The notes: generated from the letters alone by a model not told the origin. DNA of 64,000 nt from Klebsormidium nitens (GCA_000708835.1 DF237214.1:1-64000), one strand, 5' to 3'. Counted from the first letter of the stretch, positions 1-12,850 are shown. A program made the numbers and translations.

Positions 1-855
1 GTCGACTCGATTAAAACCGATCAGGCTCGGGCTCGAAATGTCCGAACCGAGCCTGATCGGGCTCAGTTTTGACGGGGAAATGCCAAGTGTGAATACTTTA
101 TGATCCGTACTCTCGAAATTCACGGGCCCCGTCATTACAGTGACTGCCCGCTCAGTCAAAGTGTACACGTTCATACCTACTTGCATTCTGGTTTCCTGGT
201 TGCATTCTGGCTCCGCGATCCATACTGAAGACATAGTAGGTAATACGGACCACGGTGCTACCTTTTTCAGCCCATAGCACATACGCTGTACGGTCGAGCG
301 CGAGGTAGGTAAACCAGAACATGGTAGCCGGGTACGGTAGCTTGCATAGGCATGAGTAAAGTGCTTGCGACGTAGCGTACGGTCAGACAGTCATTTCATT
401 CGTACCGGGTACCAGAGGAAAGGTACCTAGCAGCGATCAGCCAGTGCGGCAAGCTGGGCCGCTCAAAACTTCCAAAGGAACTACGGTACCTAGCTACGAG
501 TCAGCTCTTTGCAGCAAGCAGCCTGCAGGCTTCCAACGCGAAATGTCGGCAGCCACTTGGTCACTGCAAATACCTTTTGAGACCACGCTATTAGAGGCGA
601 GCCTGGACAGCCGGAGCGCCCTCACAGGATTGCGAAAGATCTCAACTTATGATGGTCAATGTTGATTGGGATTATTCATTGGACGTGGACGCCGCGTGGA
701 CGCATTATGAGAGCTTTGCTGTTATAGCTCTTAATCACGTCGGGCCAGGACGTCGAAGTGGTTGGCCCTTTACCCAATCCGTGAAGGGGTGAAGTGAAGC
801 AGAGAAGCAGTCATAGAGGTATTCAGTCTGGCTCTACGTATATATATATGATCCA
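1..855. other. Left-end intergenic sequence, no gene recognised
   Basis: I see no convincing coding exon here; the open frames are short and lack recognisable domains. Positions 17-30 and 47-60 form a perfect 14-bp inverted repeat (CCGATCAGGCTCGG and its complement) with a 16-nt spacer. A TA-rich run (841-850) lies directly before the ATG at 856 and may belong to the promoter or 5' leader of the next gene. Confidence 0.5.
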
Positions 856-3800
856 ATGATCATGATTTTGATGTTCACTCCAGCTCGCTTGCTCTGTTGG
901 AGTGTGCAATTGATGTTGCTGCTAACTGCTGCTGATGCTAGAGTGTTCGACGTCAGCTCGGGCCTTATTCTTGATACTGTAAGCGGCCAGTCAATTCGGG
1001 CGGGCGTCATTTCGAGCACGGGCTCGGGTCTTGTCGCCTATTTGGGGAACTGGCAGCGCTCGTCACAGCAAGCAAAGGACAACCTGAAGCTGCCCCGTCG
1101 GAACCTGCTACAAGTTTCAGGTGGGTTTATTGCGCGGGCGTCGGTGGAACGTGCTATCTCCTCCTGCCTCAACTGATGCTGTCAAGGTGTGCCGCAGACC
1201 CTGAAAATCTCTGTAGCTTCATCAACCCAGTGCCTGCTACTATATTACAAAACCTTTCCTGCATGACTGCCTCATCTTGATCAAATGGGTGAATCAGAGA
1301 GCAGCTCAACGCTCATCTAGAAGTGAGGCTTAGTCTTCTTGGCACTGGTGCTGGTTTTCATCCTGTACATTTGATCGTGAGCCCATCGTGAGCATCCTGA
1401 ATAAACTGTCGCGTGGACAAAATCAGCAGAACAGATCTAATGGCTTGAGATACAGATAGAATGTGGGCATGTAGGATAGTTTTGCACAACAGCCACATAA
1501 GCAAAGGAGCATTGAAAAGAGACGGCTGTCAAGCTGAAAGGGTTCGCAGGCAGCCTTTTCAAAGACTCGAGTCCTTGAACATGTGGCTCTAATAGCTTCG
1601 CATATACATTGAATCTGGTTCAACTTTGCTCCGAGTTGACTGCTTCCTTATGACCTTGAGTTGCCTCCTTGGCAAGTGGGCTCACAAATTCGATGTCCCC
1701 ACTAATCAGCTTAAGCCAAGGCAATCCTTGCAAATAGCAGTTCAATTAGGCTAATCCTTGATATTGAAGACCGGCTCTGTTGTGCCGTCATTTGCTTCCA
1801 CTTTTTCAGTTCTGTCTGCTCTAAATTGGCAATAAATGGGAGTGCTGCGGCATCAAACTACTGAGGTTGATTTTAACCACAGCAGTTTGATGCCGCAGCA
1901 CGACTCCCATTTTGGGTTCTAAACAATTCCGACGTGCAAAGGTCATGTTTCTTAATATTCTAGGGTCGTTTGAGTCTTCGAAACTTTTGAGAACGGCATT
2001 TGTCAAGAACCACTGGAAAGTGCTCCGAAGCATTCTAGTGACATGTCAGCACCAGCAATAGTACGTAGCGACAAGCAACAGAAGACCGCAGTTTTCTGGT
2101 ACTTTTATATTCCAATGAGGTGCTGCAGTCTACAGTTGGGCAACAATGCTCGTCTAACAAGCAGTGATGTCACATCTTATACTTCCAATCAAGATGCATC
2201 TGAGTCTAACCTTGTCCGTAAATCCTTCAAGTCAATGCCAGTATTTCCATTTTTGTACTTAGAGGCTCGTTCTGGTAAGGACTTGGTTTAAAAAGATTTT
2301 GCTACTACCGGCGCTCTGAGTCAAGCGTTCTTTGCACTCCAAAAGTCACGTCTGACAGCAGACTCGGTTGCCCTTGTGAGTGCAGGTGGCACCTCAGGGT
2401 CATGTCACATTGTAGCCATCTATTGAAGCATACTGCACACAATCTCCACCAACGTCTGCAGCACCTCCCAGTTTGGAAGTACCGAGGTCTTCGTGGCCTG
2501 CTGCGAGGATTTGTGCTCCACCAGCACTTCCGGCACGATCTGCACCTGCATAGGCTACACCGATTCCGCTGTAACCTGCACGGGTACCTCTTCGCTAGCC
2601 GGCTGCTGCTCTGCTGCTGGGGGGGGAGCATTGACAGGCAACTCCGTGCAAAACAACCCTTCTCCAGTTGTCACTTCGCAAACAGTGCCCTCCCCTACCT
2701 CAACGCAATCGCCCACCGCAACTCCCATACTCACATTCGCCCCGAATGTTGTGCCACCCCCCCCCGCCCCGATGGAAGCTCAAACCCCAGCGCCGACTCC
2801 AACACTTGGCAGAAGTGTTGCCCCTTCCAACGTATCAGTACCACCCATGGCCCCCATTTCAGCTGCTATCAATACACCGGGCCAAACCACTTTTTCCACT
2901 CGTTCGAGCTCAACCTCGTCACCTGCTAGCTCCGGTGAGATGAGCACTGACTATCATCAAGGGATTTGGATGGCAGTGCAAATTTTGGGTGGAAGAGTGT
3001 AATGTGTTATGGAAAATTTTAGCCAGCTGAGTGCATGATCGAGAAGAATTCTCATCAAGTTCTGGATGAGCTTATCATGGGGGCATCGGGCAAAGAGTGG
3101 ATTTAAGGTTTTTAGATGGTCCAGCCTTAAATTGGAAAGTCTGATCCGCCGAAGTGCAGATAGCAACTTGTAATTGTCAGAATTGACGCGGCTGACTCAC
3201 ATCCTGGGCAGGCGTAACGAAGCAGGCGCGTTCCGCGATTGGTTGACAAATTCTTAGAACCATACGATCAGGATTCTCAGATTGCCAGTGTCAATTCAGC
3301 CATTGTGGTGTTCTACCTTGAGTGTACTTGTTTGTGGGCGGACGTGCTGCTCAACCAATACGACTAATGTCGAAAACTCGGTCCCCGATCCTGTCGAAAC
3401 ACCGTGACCTTTACTAGAATTCATTTCAATGTTCAGCACCCACAGGATAATTAAAAGCCTCTCTAGCTAGTATGGCCAATGATGCACTTCCAACTTGCTC
3501 TTGGGCCCCAGCTTTCGTCTAGCTTAGCAGCATCAGTTGGTTGATCTTCGTAGCGTGCTTAATCTTGTCCTGCTCGTAGCTAGGTTCGATCAAGAGTTTA
3601 CAACCTTTGCTCCGATCCTGAAATGCTCAAAAAGCCAACAAGTACGCCTGGGCTCATGTGCGTTGTGACATTGACACAGGCTTTCAAAAATGACTTTCAA
3701 TTCAAGGTACACTGCCTTCACCGGTTGTCTTACGCAGGTAATAGTGGTGACCTGGCCCTAAAGGTCGGCTTTGGAGTTGCCTCCTCCTTGTTTGCGGGTT

Positions 3801-4243
3801 TGGTTGCGGCAGCCACCTGGGCAAGCTTTGCCTACCGCTACCGATCCCGAAAGCAGGTGATTATCCGAGCCGCAATTATGGCTTGCACCGACCGGGATGA
3901 AGACCCCACTCTACCAAACCCGCAGCATTACCTGGTAGAGGACCGTCGACGTGATTTGAGAAACCTGTTGAAACAAGTCATGGGAGAATGGGACTCACGA
4001 TTAGGGTGTTCCCCTAGATTGTCGTTTCCTGTGGGAGCGGAGCTGGGGATCTGGAGGCGGGAGTTCTATGGAAGGGAGAGCGTGATACTTGTGGAGGCCC
4101 TTCAACACGTGGACGCGGGTTTTTGCTCAACCGATGGGTATGACGGACTCTTGGATAGATGGAGGAAAGAGCCGACGATTCCTGCTCGCAGCTTCATCGC
4201 ATCAAGGGTTTGCAACTACGTAGAACGAAGAGATAAAACGTAA
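856..4243 (+). CDS. Putative signal-peptide, Cys-rich, Pro/Ser/Thr-stalk, single-TM protein
   Basis: My model has three exons: 856-1124, 2462-2934 and 3738-4243 (415 codons plus stop). The exon 2/3 junction is clean (TCCG|GTGAGA to ACGCAG|GT, phase 1). The exon 1/2 junction was chosen because it keeps frame and is less certain; a stronger-looking donor at 1121 does not match any acceptor phase. Exon 1 starts with a hydrophobic signal peptide and contains RRNLLQ, a motif common near the start of secreted green-algal proteins. Exon 2 has a cysteine cluster (ACCEDLC...CTC...CC), followed by about 100 residues rich in Pro, Ser and Thr, like a wall-spanning stalk. Exon 3 starts with one strong transmembrane helix (VGFGVASSLFAGLVAAATW), then YRYRSRK as a stop-transfer, then about 135 charged residues that would face the cytosol. 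I recognise no family. The shape suggests a cell-surface sensor or adhesion protein, which is inference. Confidence 0.55.
1836..1910. repeat. 75-nt near-perfect foldback (miRNA-precursor-like or MITE relic)
   Basis: The arms 1836-1863 and 1880-1910 are reverse complements except for a 3-nt bulge and one mismatch. An inner GGTT/AACC pairing extends the stem, leaving a loop of about 6 nt (GATTTT). It lies inside intron 1 of the membrane-protein model. The shape fits a short plant pre-miRNA, but a small foldback transposon remnant would look the same; I see no clear target-site duplication. Confidence 0.6.
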
Positions 4244-6761
4244 ACGGGGACCGTTCTGCGACCGTTTTTCGTAAAACTCTGGTTTCATAGGGCAACCGGT
4301 GACACCAAAATGGTCGGGCAAGGGTTCCTTAGAGTCCCCGTTGAGAGCGTCTAGCTAATTTTCTGATTTGGTACCAGTTGCCTATATTTAGCTTTGAAGG
4401 GGGAGCCAACTTAACTATGTGCAGAAGTGTTGATGTCGCAAATCAGGTGATATCAACATAGGATACTCTATCGACTTGGGCCTGCAAAACGACAAGCAAT
4501 CGAATGGTGCGAGACCGAGGGTCCACGCAAGTGCAGGTCGGTCTTCACTGGCGCCTCTATACACTCTCGCCAAGCTAGTTTGAACATGCTCCACTGAGTT
4601 CCAATATCGAACCTTTACAAACGTCTCTGTAGAGCATTTAGAGGCATCGATCACTGTAGGACTCGGACGGTCTAGGCAAAGGCATTTTTCTTCACGAAGG
4701 TACCCACGTAGAAAGCTGAATGCAGAATTCATCCGACCACGTCATCAAACAGCTCGGCAGGCTATCAGTGCAGAGGCTCCGCTCTGGCGGTCCCTGCGAG
4801 CTAAGGCCACGTGCTTTTTTAGGCGACCGCCAAAACGGAGCCTCGGTTACTCAATCGGTTGAAAGGACTGCCTGGTTCTACGACGCCCTTTGGGTGGGGG
4901 CGGCCATTGTCTAGAATCAGTTCTCGCGATGTCATGTTGACAAGGGATGGATTTATCGAAGAAACGAACGGCCCGTAAAAGATTCTCTCGCGGTGCATGA
5001 TGTTGGACCAGCCTAATATATAATTGGCCCGCTCAGCTCATCTTGACGTTCTGATGCATGGTAGGCATGCCTTCGATACTGAAGCAATCAAATTCAAACA
5101 TGCATGGTGGGCCGGACCTTCAATGCCAGCTGTACGGTGGTGTCGTCATGCAAATCTAGTGTGCATTGACTTGGTAGCTCGTTGCAGCGCGCCCGCGGCA
5201 CGAGCAGGCCCTGTCGGAATGATCGACGGTTTAGCTCTTTTCAAAATGCCGCGTAGCCCGGCCAATACACATGGGCCATAGGCGCTTCCGAGTTCAACCT
5301 ATATGCAGATCAACGCGCATACTTTTGTTGTTTCGGAACGCCTAGCTATAAATCACGGTATATCAAATCTAGCTTGCCGCATGGCAGTGATCGGATCCGT
5401 CTGCTTTTGTAGATGAGCGCATCATCATTGCTTGTCAATTGCTTATATTTTGATTAGAAGCTAGAAGCACCAAAGATGTTGACATACTAAAAGATTGAAA
5501 GCCTTTTGCGCAAAATCCACTTTGGCTTACAAAGCTTTCATCAACATTTTTAAGCTACTTATCTCTGAGTCATTTTCTTCCCTTAACCATTGTCGTATCT
5601 CAATCAGGTCCGCTCTTCTTCGAGACCCCCTCTGCCACCTTATGACGAGAATGAACTTCATGACTTGATCACCAAAATTTCAAATTTCACACTATCAGTT
5701 CCATACTTGCACGCCGGTCAGCCGGCGATCGGTCGCTTGTCAGGACCGGTGGCTTCGGGACTAGAACCGCCCCCGAACTCGAAAATCTTGCTCCCACGTG
5801 GGCAGCACCACTAGTCCTTACATTCTTGCACACTTAATGGCGAGATCCTCGATCTGAGGATTCGGACACGAGCCTTTCGTTCTGCATCCGGAAGCGGAAC
5901 GTCCTTAAGACTGGTGCGGCTGACTTCGGATGTTTTCGAGTTTGAAGGGCAAACTCGTAACTTAATCTCGGACTGTCTGATCCAGTCTGCGGCCGCAGGC
6001 CGCATAAGCGCGTATGTAAAATGTGTTGCGCGCGGCTTGTCTTCTGATGGTACTTGAAATGCGACGTCGGAATCGACGCGCTCGAGCAGCCGCAGACTGG
6101 GTTAGCTGAGTCTGAAAGAAAATTTCGGGTTTGCCCGTCCGAAACTAAGAACGTCCGAAATTAGCCGCATCAGTCTTACGTCTGCCGTCGACGTCGTTTT
6201 GGACACTGGCAGGGCTCCCGGATAACAGACGCGCCCACATGTGGTGTGGTCCTCCCGCACGATCGGCGAGGTGCCGCAGTTATGGTGCTGAAGGGAGCCG
6301 TATAAACTGTGAGGGGGGTGGATATGGTGGCTTCCTGCGCAACGATGACGTCACCTTTTCGTCAGCGGGGATACTTTTCCGAGAGCACGGGGAGACAAGA
6401 TTGCTTTGTTTGCGCAGACCAGTAGGCCGGACCACCGAAACCGAAGACAGAGATTAAATTAAGCGCCATCTTAAAACAACGGAAGTCCGATTGACCCGTG
6501 CTGCAGGGGCAGGTAGGCGGGGAAGATGCCGCAAACGGGAGAGTAACGCATCAGCAAACGGAACCGTTCTCGAATCTGCTGTTGTGACGGAGTCCAACTC
6601 CAAAAACTCGTACTAAAGGAGGGTTCCAGTTCTCGTCAAGCTTAGCTTGAAAGCATCCTTTCAGATTTCGAGCATCTAGCAGGAAGAGAGAAATAACATC
6701 TAAGCGCTGCACCCACCGAGTCCACCATTGCTGACAGTTGCATAAGCGGCGCAGCAGATGG
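4244..6761. other. Intergenic, no gene recognised; one hairpin
   Basis: These 2.5 kb separate two convergent genes. The open frames are short and show no domain or splice logic. An inverted repeat at 4773-4793 / 4825-4844 (GAGGCTCCG...TGGCGGTC and its complement, two mismatches) could form a hairpin with a 31-nt loop. Confidence 0.5.
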
Positions 6762-9700
6762 TCACCGCTTCTTGCCTGCAATAGCGCACAGAGATGTGTT
6801 CAACCAGCCAGTATCTGAGACGTCCTTTCTAACGAGGATCCGGTTTGCCGGGGCGACGACATGAGCGGCCTTTGGTGGGTCTGCAATGACGTCACTGATG
6901 ACGCTAAGGGCCTCCAAACGATGCAGCTCGCGCGTCCCTCCAGGTCCTCAGACTTCAAAAACCAGGTGGTTGCCGTTGCTTTTTATTGGACCGACTCCCG
7001 CGAATTACACACACACGCTTTCGATATTACGACTTGGCCAAGCCAACAGTCCGAGTACGACGTGATTGCAAAGGATCCAGTTTGCGAGCTTGAATTGCGT
7101 GCAGGCTTTACGCGATTTGGCACATACTTGACGAGAGCATCTGAGCCGGCCGACCCGAAGACAGCGGTATAACCCACTGCCAGGACATCCCTCGGTTTGC
7201 TGGTGCACTCTGACGAGTAACACGGGCCGCAATCATTTCACAGCTTCTGAATCCAATCATAGAACAACCAAGGCACGAGTCCCGAGACGATGAAACATGT
7301 CGCAGTCACGTTCTGACAACTTATGATTTGACAAGGGCGGGACGGTCCAGTCTTGAAAGGGAAAAAGTGCCGCCCGCTCGCGCACAGAATCTCGGGCTCG
7401 AAGTAGTCTGCACTCACCCTTTGTGCTCTTCGGGTTGTCTCCCTTCCCCTTGATGTGCCCGCACTCCTCTAGGATGGCCCGCGCGACGTTGTTGATGTGC
7501 TGCTCGCACCAAAGAGGGCATGTCTCAACGTTAGCGAAGTCTTTGCTGGCCTTTATCTCTGCTGACATCGTTTTGCTGACGTTATTTATGGCGACCACTT
7601 TAGCAAAGCTACACACTCACAACTCGCTGAACGAATTGCTGGCGTGGAAGCCGGCAGTCAAAAATCCGCGACTCATATCTTGTTGAGAATGTCCTGCCGC
7701 CATAGTGGACCGTTCGGCGTTCCTCGGAAGTATGGCGCCCCCTGGACCTGTCATGACTGTCGGTATCCTAGACCTCAGTACATTCTTACAAGAAGCACAG
7801 ATCACGCTACCTTCGCGACTCCCTTGTCAAACATCCTGAACCGCTTAACTCGAACTTCACCCCAACGAAAAGAGATCTTTGCTTGAACACCGCACTGCCT
7901 TTCTTTTTGTTTGAAGTCTCTTGGGGCATGTCTGACAGAGGGCGCCTGTGAACAAGGACTTCGTGCTATCAACGTCGCAAAAGTGGCGACGTGTCAAAAC
8001 GAAAGGGCTCACCTTGAATCGGTCAGGGCCCAGGAGCGTCCCTCCGAACCACCGTGAGACGACAACCATCTGGAAAGAATAAGCGCCCAATGAAGTGAGC
8101 GCGCAAAGTTGACCGAACTTTAGGCACATACAGTAAGATTTCTGGCGGACGAACGGCGGGCACAGCACGACAGCAGTCGTGTATCGTACGAGCTAGGAAA
8201 GGCCTTGCCGTCTGACGAAGTGGTTCGTTCGAGTTCGAATGTGCCCTTAGGCAGGGATACTTGTGGCCTCGCAACTGTGACGTCAAACCGCAAGGCAGCA
8301 AATCAGGTCCATCGTTTCCTCCAAGGTCGCTCAACGAAAGCCTGACCACACTACGGGGATCCAAACGCTTCACCGCTCGAAATGGCAAAAGCGACCAGAG
8401 CATGTTGCCATCTTTCTGCGGGGGAACCGGCCGTCAGCGGAAAGGGCGACACGTGTCAGAAGCGCCACGCACCACGTTGCGAGCGTCGACGATCTGGAGC
8501 AGGTGCAGCAGCCGGCCCCCCGCGGCCGCCTCTCCGTCGTCGTCACAGTCTTGCAGAAACTGCACAGGACCAACTTGATGCTCTTCAGGTTTCAGGCTTC
8601 AGTGTCTGCAAAGTAATGTGAGTATATGGCACGGAAGACTTCGCACAGGATATCGGTCTCCAGTCCGTATTCCCCGCGTTCTAGACGCAGTGACCGTCCT
8701 ATCGTCCGCAACACGGACTATGGTGGACAATCAGGTTCGATTGAAAAGCAGAAGCAAGCTCTAAGTAAGGTTAAGGCCGCCGACGGCAAGGGTTCTCGCG
8801 AGGGTCAGCTTGGGCCTTAAAGCACCAGTCGGTTCAACATCTGAAAGGACTGTCCTACAGGTTCGCGCTTGGAAGAGTGCAGCGACCGGCATGCCACAAT
8901 TCAGCAGTTCTTCGTTTCTGTGAGCGCTGTTCTAGCTAATCAAGATCGCCGAACTTCGGAACGCGACAACGCTGAAGGAACAAAGACCGACAAAAGTTAT
9001 GATCATCACTACTGTCAGCCTGTGCAGTAATGAACGGCCGCCTAATGGTTGCCGGGGTCAGAGCGGACCGGCTCCTTGCGAAGCTCGGAACGTCAGAAAG
9101 AAGGTCTATTTCAAGAAGAGTTCACAGAATACTGTCACCGGACTGAGCCAATCCGAGGGTTTCGGATGGGTACAGGTGTAGAACACTTATGATTTCGACT
9201 TTGGGTTTTGAACTTGACCGGAGGCTTCCTATTTTTCCCAAGCTTCAAATCATCTTTCTTCAAACCCGTCCACGGGAGCCCACTCACGCTGGAGCTTTGG
9301 TCCTGGTGTATCCGGAACGCCATGATGTTGTGCGTCGCGCCGGCGATCTTGCGGTTCGCCAGCAGCGCCTGCATTGCCCGCTCGACGTCCTCTGAGGAGT
9401 GAACCTCCGCCAGGTGCGCCTGAAATGTGCCTGGGAAATCAGAGTATAGCGGCCTGGGTCACAAGTGACGTCAGCAGTTTGACGTCAGCAGGACGGAAGG
9501 TGCCTGGGACTTGGAGGAAGGGACTTGGAGGAATTCACACCTTGTCAGAGACGGCGGCAGCACGACAGGGAGGAAGCATGAGAGAGCGAACGGAACAGAA
9601 ACGTGCTTTGGCTGGCCAGGCAAGATCAATGAAACAGGGGTTCGACTCCTTCGACAGCATTAAAGGCCGACATACCAATAGCTGCGGAATGGAAAGAGGC

Positions 9701-12367
9701 AAAGGCTTGAGGGATCGTTATCAGGATTTTGAAGCAGACTGCCGGGTCCGAGAAGGTTGAAGAAGCGCAATCTATGTCGCATACATACTCCGAGAAAACC
9801 ATTTCAATCTGGCGTTCTCGTACAAAGTAAGCAGCCCAAATGCCAAGGGCTTGACGAGTGCAAAGACAAGCAAGCCTTGAACGCATGGCCCAATCAAACC
9901 ACAATCATCTTTGTTGAAACAAGATATTCTTGAAAGTCGCCAGGTATAATCCCTCAAAGTCGCAAACTCACTTTTCCTGTCCACAAACGGTGACCCGTGT
10001 ACGATCCCCAGCTTCGTTTCCATCTCCCGCCCCGCGGCTTCCTCTGCCTCCGTTCTAGTTGCCAGCTGGCGCGCGCGGTTGCCAATCTCCTGCCGTAGAC
10101 TCTCTTCCTCGAGGCCCCGCGCGAGCTCCCGGTCGGAAATGTCCCGCGCCTCGTTGCGCCGCTGTTTGTGCCAGCTGTCGGCAGCCTCCCAGAGGGAGTC
10201 CTGTTCCTGCACGATAACCAGCCCTCCGTCAAAATGTATGTTTCCCCAACTGAGAATAATGCGCAAACTAGGTGGTAACTGGAGGAACGTGGGCGCAAAC
10301 AGGTGCCAGTCTGCGGCCTGCCAGTTGTGATCTGTACTTGCAAGGAAGCAGCTTGCTATTATCAGTATCGGAGTACTTTCTTAAATCGAAATTTGAGGGA
10401 GGGTATGACAATTGTGAAGGCGAGGAGGTGGCAGCTGTCAGAGGCTCTGGTAAGAGGGCCTTATTATTGCAACAAATTGTTGCTTCCAAAGACCAAAACT
10501 CATGCCCTGGAGCCTTTTCAGCGCCCACTAAAGCTGACGGCGCTTTTGCAGCTTTTACAACCGAAATGGTTGTAGTGAATCGGGCAGATTATCGGTTCTG
10601 CTTTAAGGTATGAGTACACGCACGCTTACAGAAAGCAAAGGAGACGAAAGGAAAGGCTAACGGCAGCCTCTAATTCAAAAGTGCACGTCGAAAAAGTTGG
10701 GACACCCTTACGCCCTTGACCTCCAGCAAAGCGCCTACAGTCCTGCCTGCTATTTCCTTACTTCGGAGAGACGCCCAGAATGACAATCTCAGCGTACGGG
10801 CTCATTCGAACCAGGGTTGACGAGGAGGAATTGGCACCTATAAACGAACGTTTGGCTGGCACTTCTATACTATGTTGAATTTTCCAATTTCGGGGTGTAC
10901 TTTCATTGCAAACCGTCAGTCGGTGGCCACTGTCCCGACTCCCCCCACGCTTTGTAACGTGACGATCATGAACTCTTGTTGTGACGAACTCATGTTATAA
11001 CAGATTACGTCAGATATTGTCTCGCCTCGCTTACCTTGATCCACTCTGTCCATCTGAACAGCACTGGTTCTCCTGGGTCTTCTGAATACACCGCAGCCAT
11101 CCCCTGCCACACGCGCTCCCTCGTTTCTGGCGTGAGCCACGGCGCCTCGAGCTCCGCGACGGGGGGGCTGCAAGAGGGGTAGTCCTCTGGCAGGTGGACT
11201 TGTAGGAGCAGGCTGGCGTCGGAGGCCTCCAGAGGATTTATGCGGATCTGGAGCGGCGGGTTCCTTGGTCAACTTGTTGCTTTAGGATATTGTGTGCGAC
11301 TACGAGAGTCCCTCCAGACTTGACGTGTGTGAGTGAGGTTTACATAGTGGGTCTGTCTTCACATAGAGTATTACACGCCACAAGAGGATTCAGCTGATAT
11401 GCGTGACGGTAAGCGATTGTTTCGCCGGGTGGGCATGCAGTCAACTACTTGGAAGACTTCTTAGTTACAGATTTCTTAGTTTCTCTGAGCAGGAGTACGG
11501 CAAGTCCCGCTGACAGCAATGGCACATCGACCATGTCCAGAACACCTTGTACACGTTTGAGACATTCATGCAGCCCACCAAGCCTTAAAGGCTCCCACCA
11601 TGGCAAAGAACCTTCAGAACATTTAATGAAGAGTTGCACGGTGGCCCTTTGAAGGGTAACTAGTAGCGGAGGGCTTTCCACGAGCTTTTGCAATCAAGTG
11701 TTTCATGATGTGCCCATTCGATGTGCTAGCAGCTAAGTAAAACGCACTTGAGGTAACCACTTGATCTGGCTCAGATCATTACTGTGGTGACTGAATGTTC
11801 CCAAGACTAATGTTATGGGCATTTGATGTGACCATTTTTTCTTACCTTTTTCTACCACTGGTCTGTCAAATGCATAGCTTTGATCAGACTACTGTCCCCC
11901 ATTGATGTGACCACATGATGTGCCCCATTCTCCACTTTCAGCTGATGTCCTACTCACTTTACCTATTAGGTATCTCCATTTCCCATTTCAGGACATACAG
12001 TGGTGGGGCTTCACTCAAGAGAGACAGCTGGACGCCATTTTGAGAAACAAGCGCCAGGATTGAAAAGGAGGTGTTACTTGTACTGGTTGATCAAAGAATC
12101 GACAGTTATACTTACGGCATTACAAAGCAAAGTACTACTTTCGCCACGATCAACTTGTTGTCTTTAAGCACCGACGTATCTTTTTCTCATCTTCAAAAAG
12201 ATGACAGTCTATCTCAACTTTATCGCCAGGAAAGGAGTGTCACCCACCTCACAGCTGTCGCCCGCTGTCGCAACGCTGCACTGCTCCCCATAGATAGACT
12301 GCAAAACCTCCAGCTCCTCAATCTGGGCAGTGCGATCCTCAGCAGAAACTTCCAGGAGTTGTGGCAT
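6762..12367 (-). CDS. IMPACT: IMPACT/YIH1-family protein (RWD + IMPACT domains)
   Basis: Eight exons read on the minus strand: 12367-12248, 11247-11035, 10206-9972, 9430-9288, 8559-8473, 8069-8013, 7499-7418 and 6775-6762, all with AG/GT borders and matching phases. The protein is about 316 residues; family members are typically around 300. Residues 1-111 form the RWD domain (IEELEVLQSIYGEQ near the start, HLPEDYPSCSPP in the middle). A charged helical linker follows (about 112-180). Then comes the IMPACT domain with its hallmarks: HGSPFVDRKSTFQAHL, GATHNIMAFRI, DDDGEAAAGGRLL, VVVSRWFGGTLLGPDRF and HINNVARAIL. IMPACT/YIH1 proteins bind GCN1 and restrain the eIF2-alpha kinase GCN2, so the likely role is tuning translation under amino-acid stress in the cytosol. 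The last exon codes only GKKR and a stop, and is the least certain part. All diagnostic motifs are intact. Confidence 0.93.
11248..12247 (-). other. IMPACT intron 1 (1 kb), no nested gene
   Basis: This intron splits the RWD domain between DSCE and IRINPLE. It holds an open frame on the same strand at 11445-11693 with a hydrophobic stretch and a Lys-rich end. That frame has no ATG at its 5' limit and is not conserved with anything I know, so I treat it as chance. Confidence 0.6.
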
Positions 12368-12754
12368 TATGTACAGGAAATGATCTGCCAGGCTCGATGG
12401 GGGTCAGGCTCTAGCCTGCTTGCAAACAAGATTACTAAGGTCTTTGCAAACCCACATGGGGATGTAAATTCGTTCCGTACTATTGGATAGAAAGGCATGG
12501 AGTCATATAGCTTCTCAAGGGGCCCAACTTTCCATCATTCATTGGTGAGATGGAAATCCTGAAAATGATCACGAGAAGGGAGCTCGCCACGAGGCAACCA
12601 TTCTGCCAAGGAAGTGCATTGAACAACGCACCTTTGTAGCCTGCCATTGCCAATGCCAGTGCAACGCTTGCAATAGATACTTCAATGCTAGATCTCTAAC
12701 AGTCGTATCTACATAATGTACTTGACGTCACCTAGTGACATCCATTTCAGAAGT

Positions 12755-12850
12755 GCGGGTGTAGCGCAGTGGTAGCGTATTTGCCTTCCATGACGTCAGC
12801 ATGACATCGCATGGAGCAAACTGTCACGGGTTCGATCCCCGTCACCCGCT
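12755..12850 (+). tRNA. trnG-UCC: tRNA-Gly(TCC) with a 24-nt intron
   Basis: The acceptor stem pairs GCGGGTG (12755-12761) with CACCCGC (12843-12849), with T as discriminator base. The D arm is GCGC-AGTGGTA-GCGT. The anticodon stem pairs TTTGC (12780-12784) with GCAAA (12816-12820). The loop reads CTTCCA, so the anticodon is TCC. A 24-nt intron (12791-12814) sits directly after position 37, the canonical place for nuclear tRNA introns. The T arm is ACGGG-TTCGATC-CCCGT. Internal A- and B-box promoters are intact. No run of four T follows directly; the nearest is about 35 bases downstream. Confidence 0.93.

Noticed and set aside
11445-11693. 82-residue open frame with a hydrophobic stretch inside IMPACT intron 1
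   Set aside because: It has no ATG at its 5' limit, lies wholly in a well-defined intron, and shows no recognisable domain.
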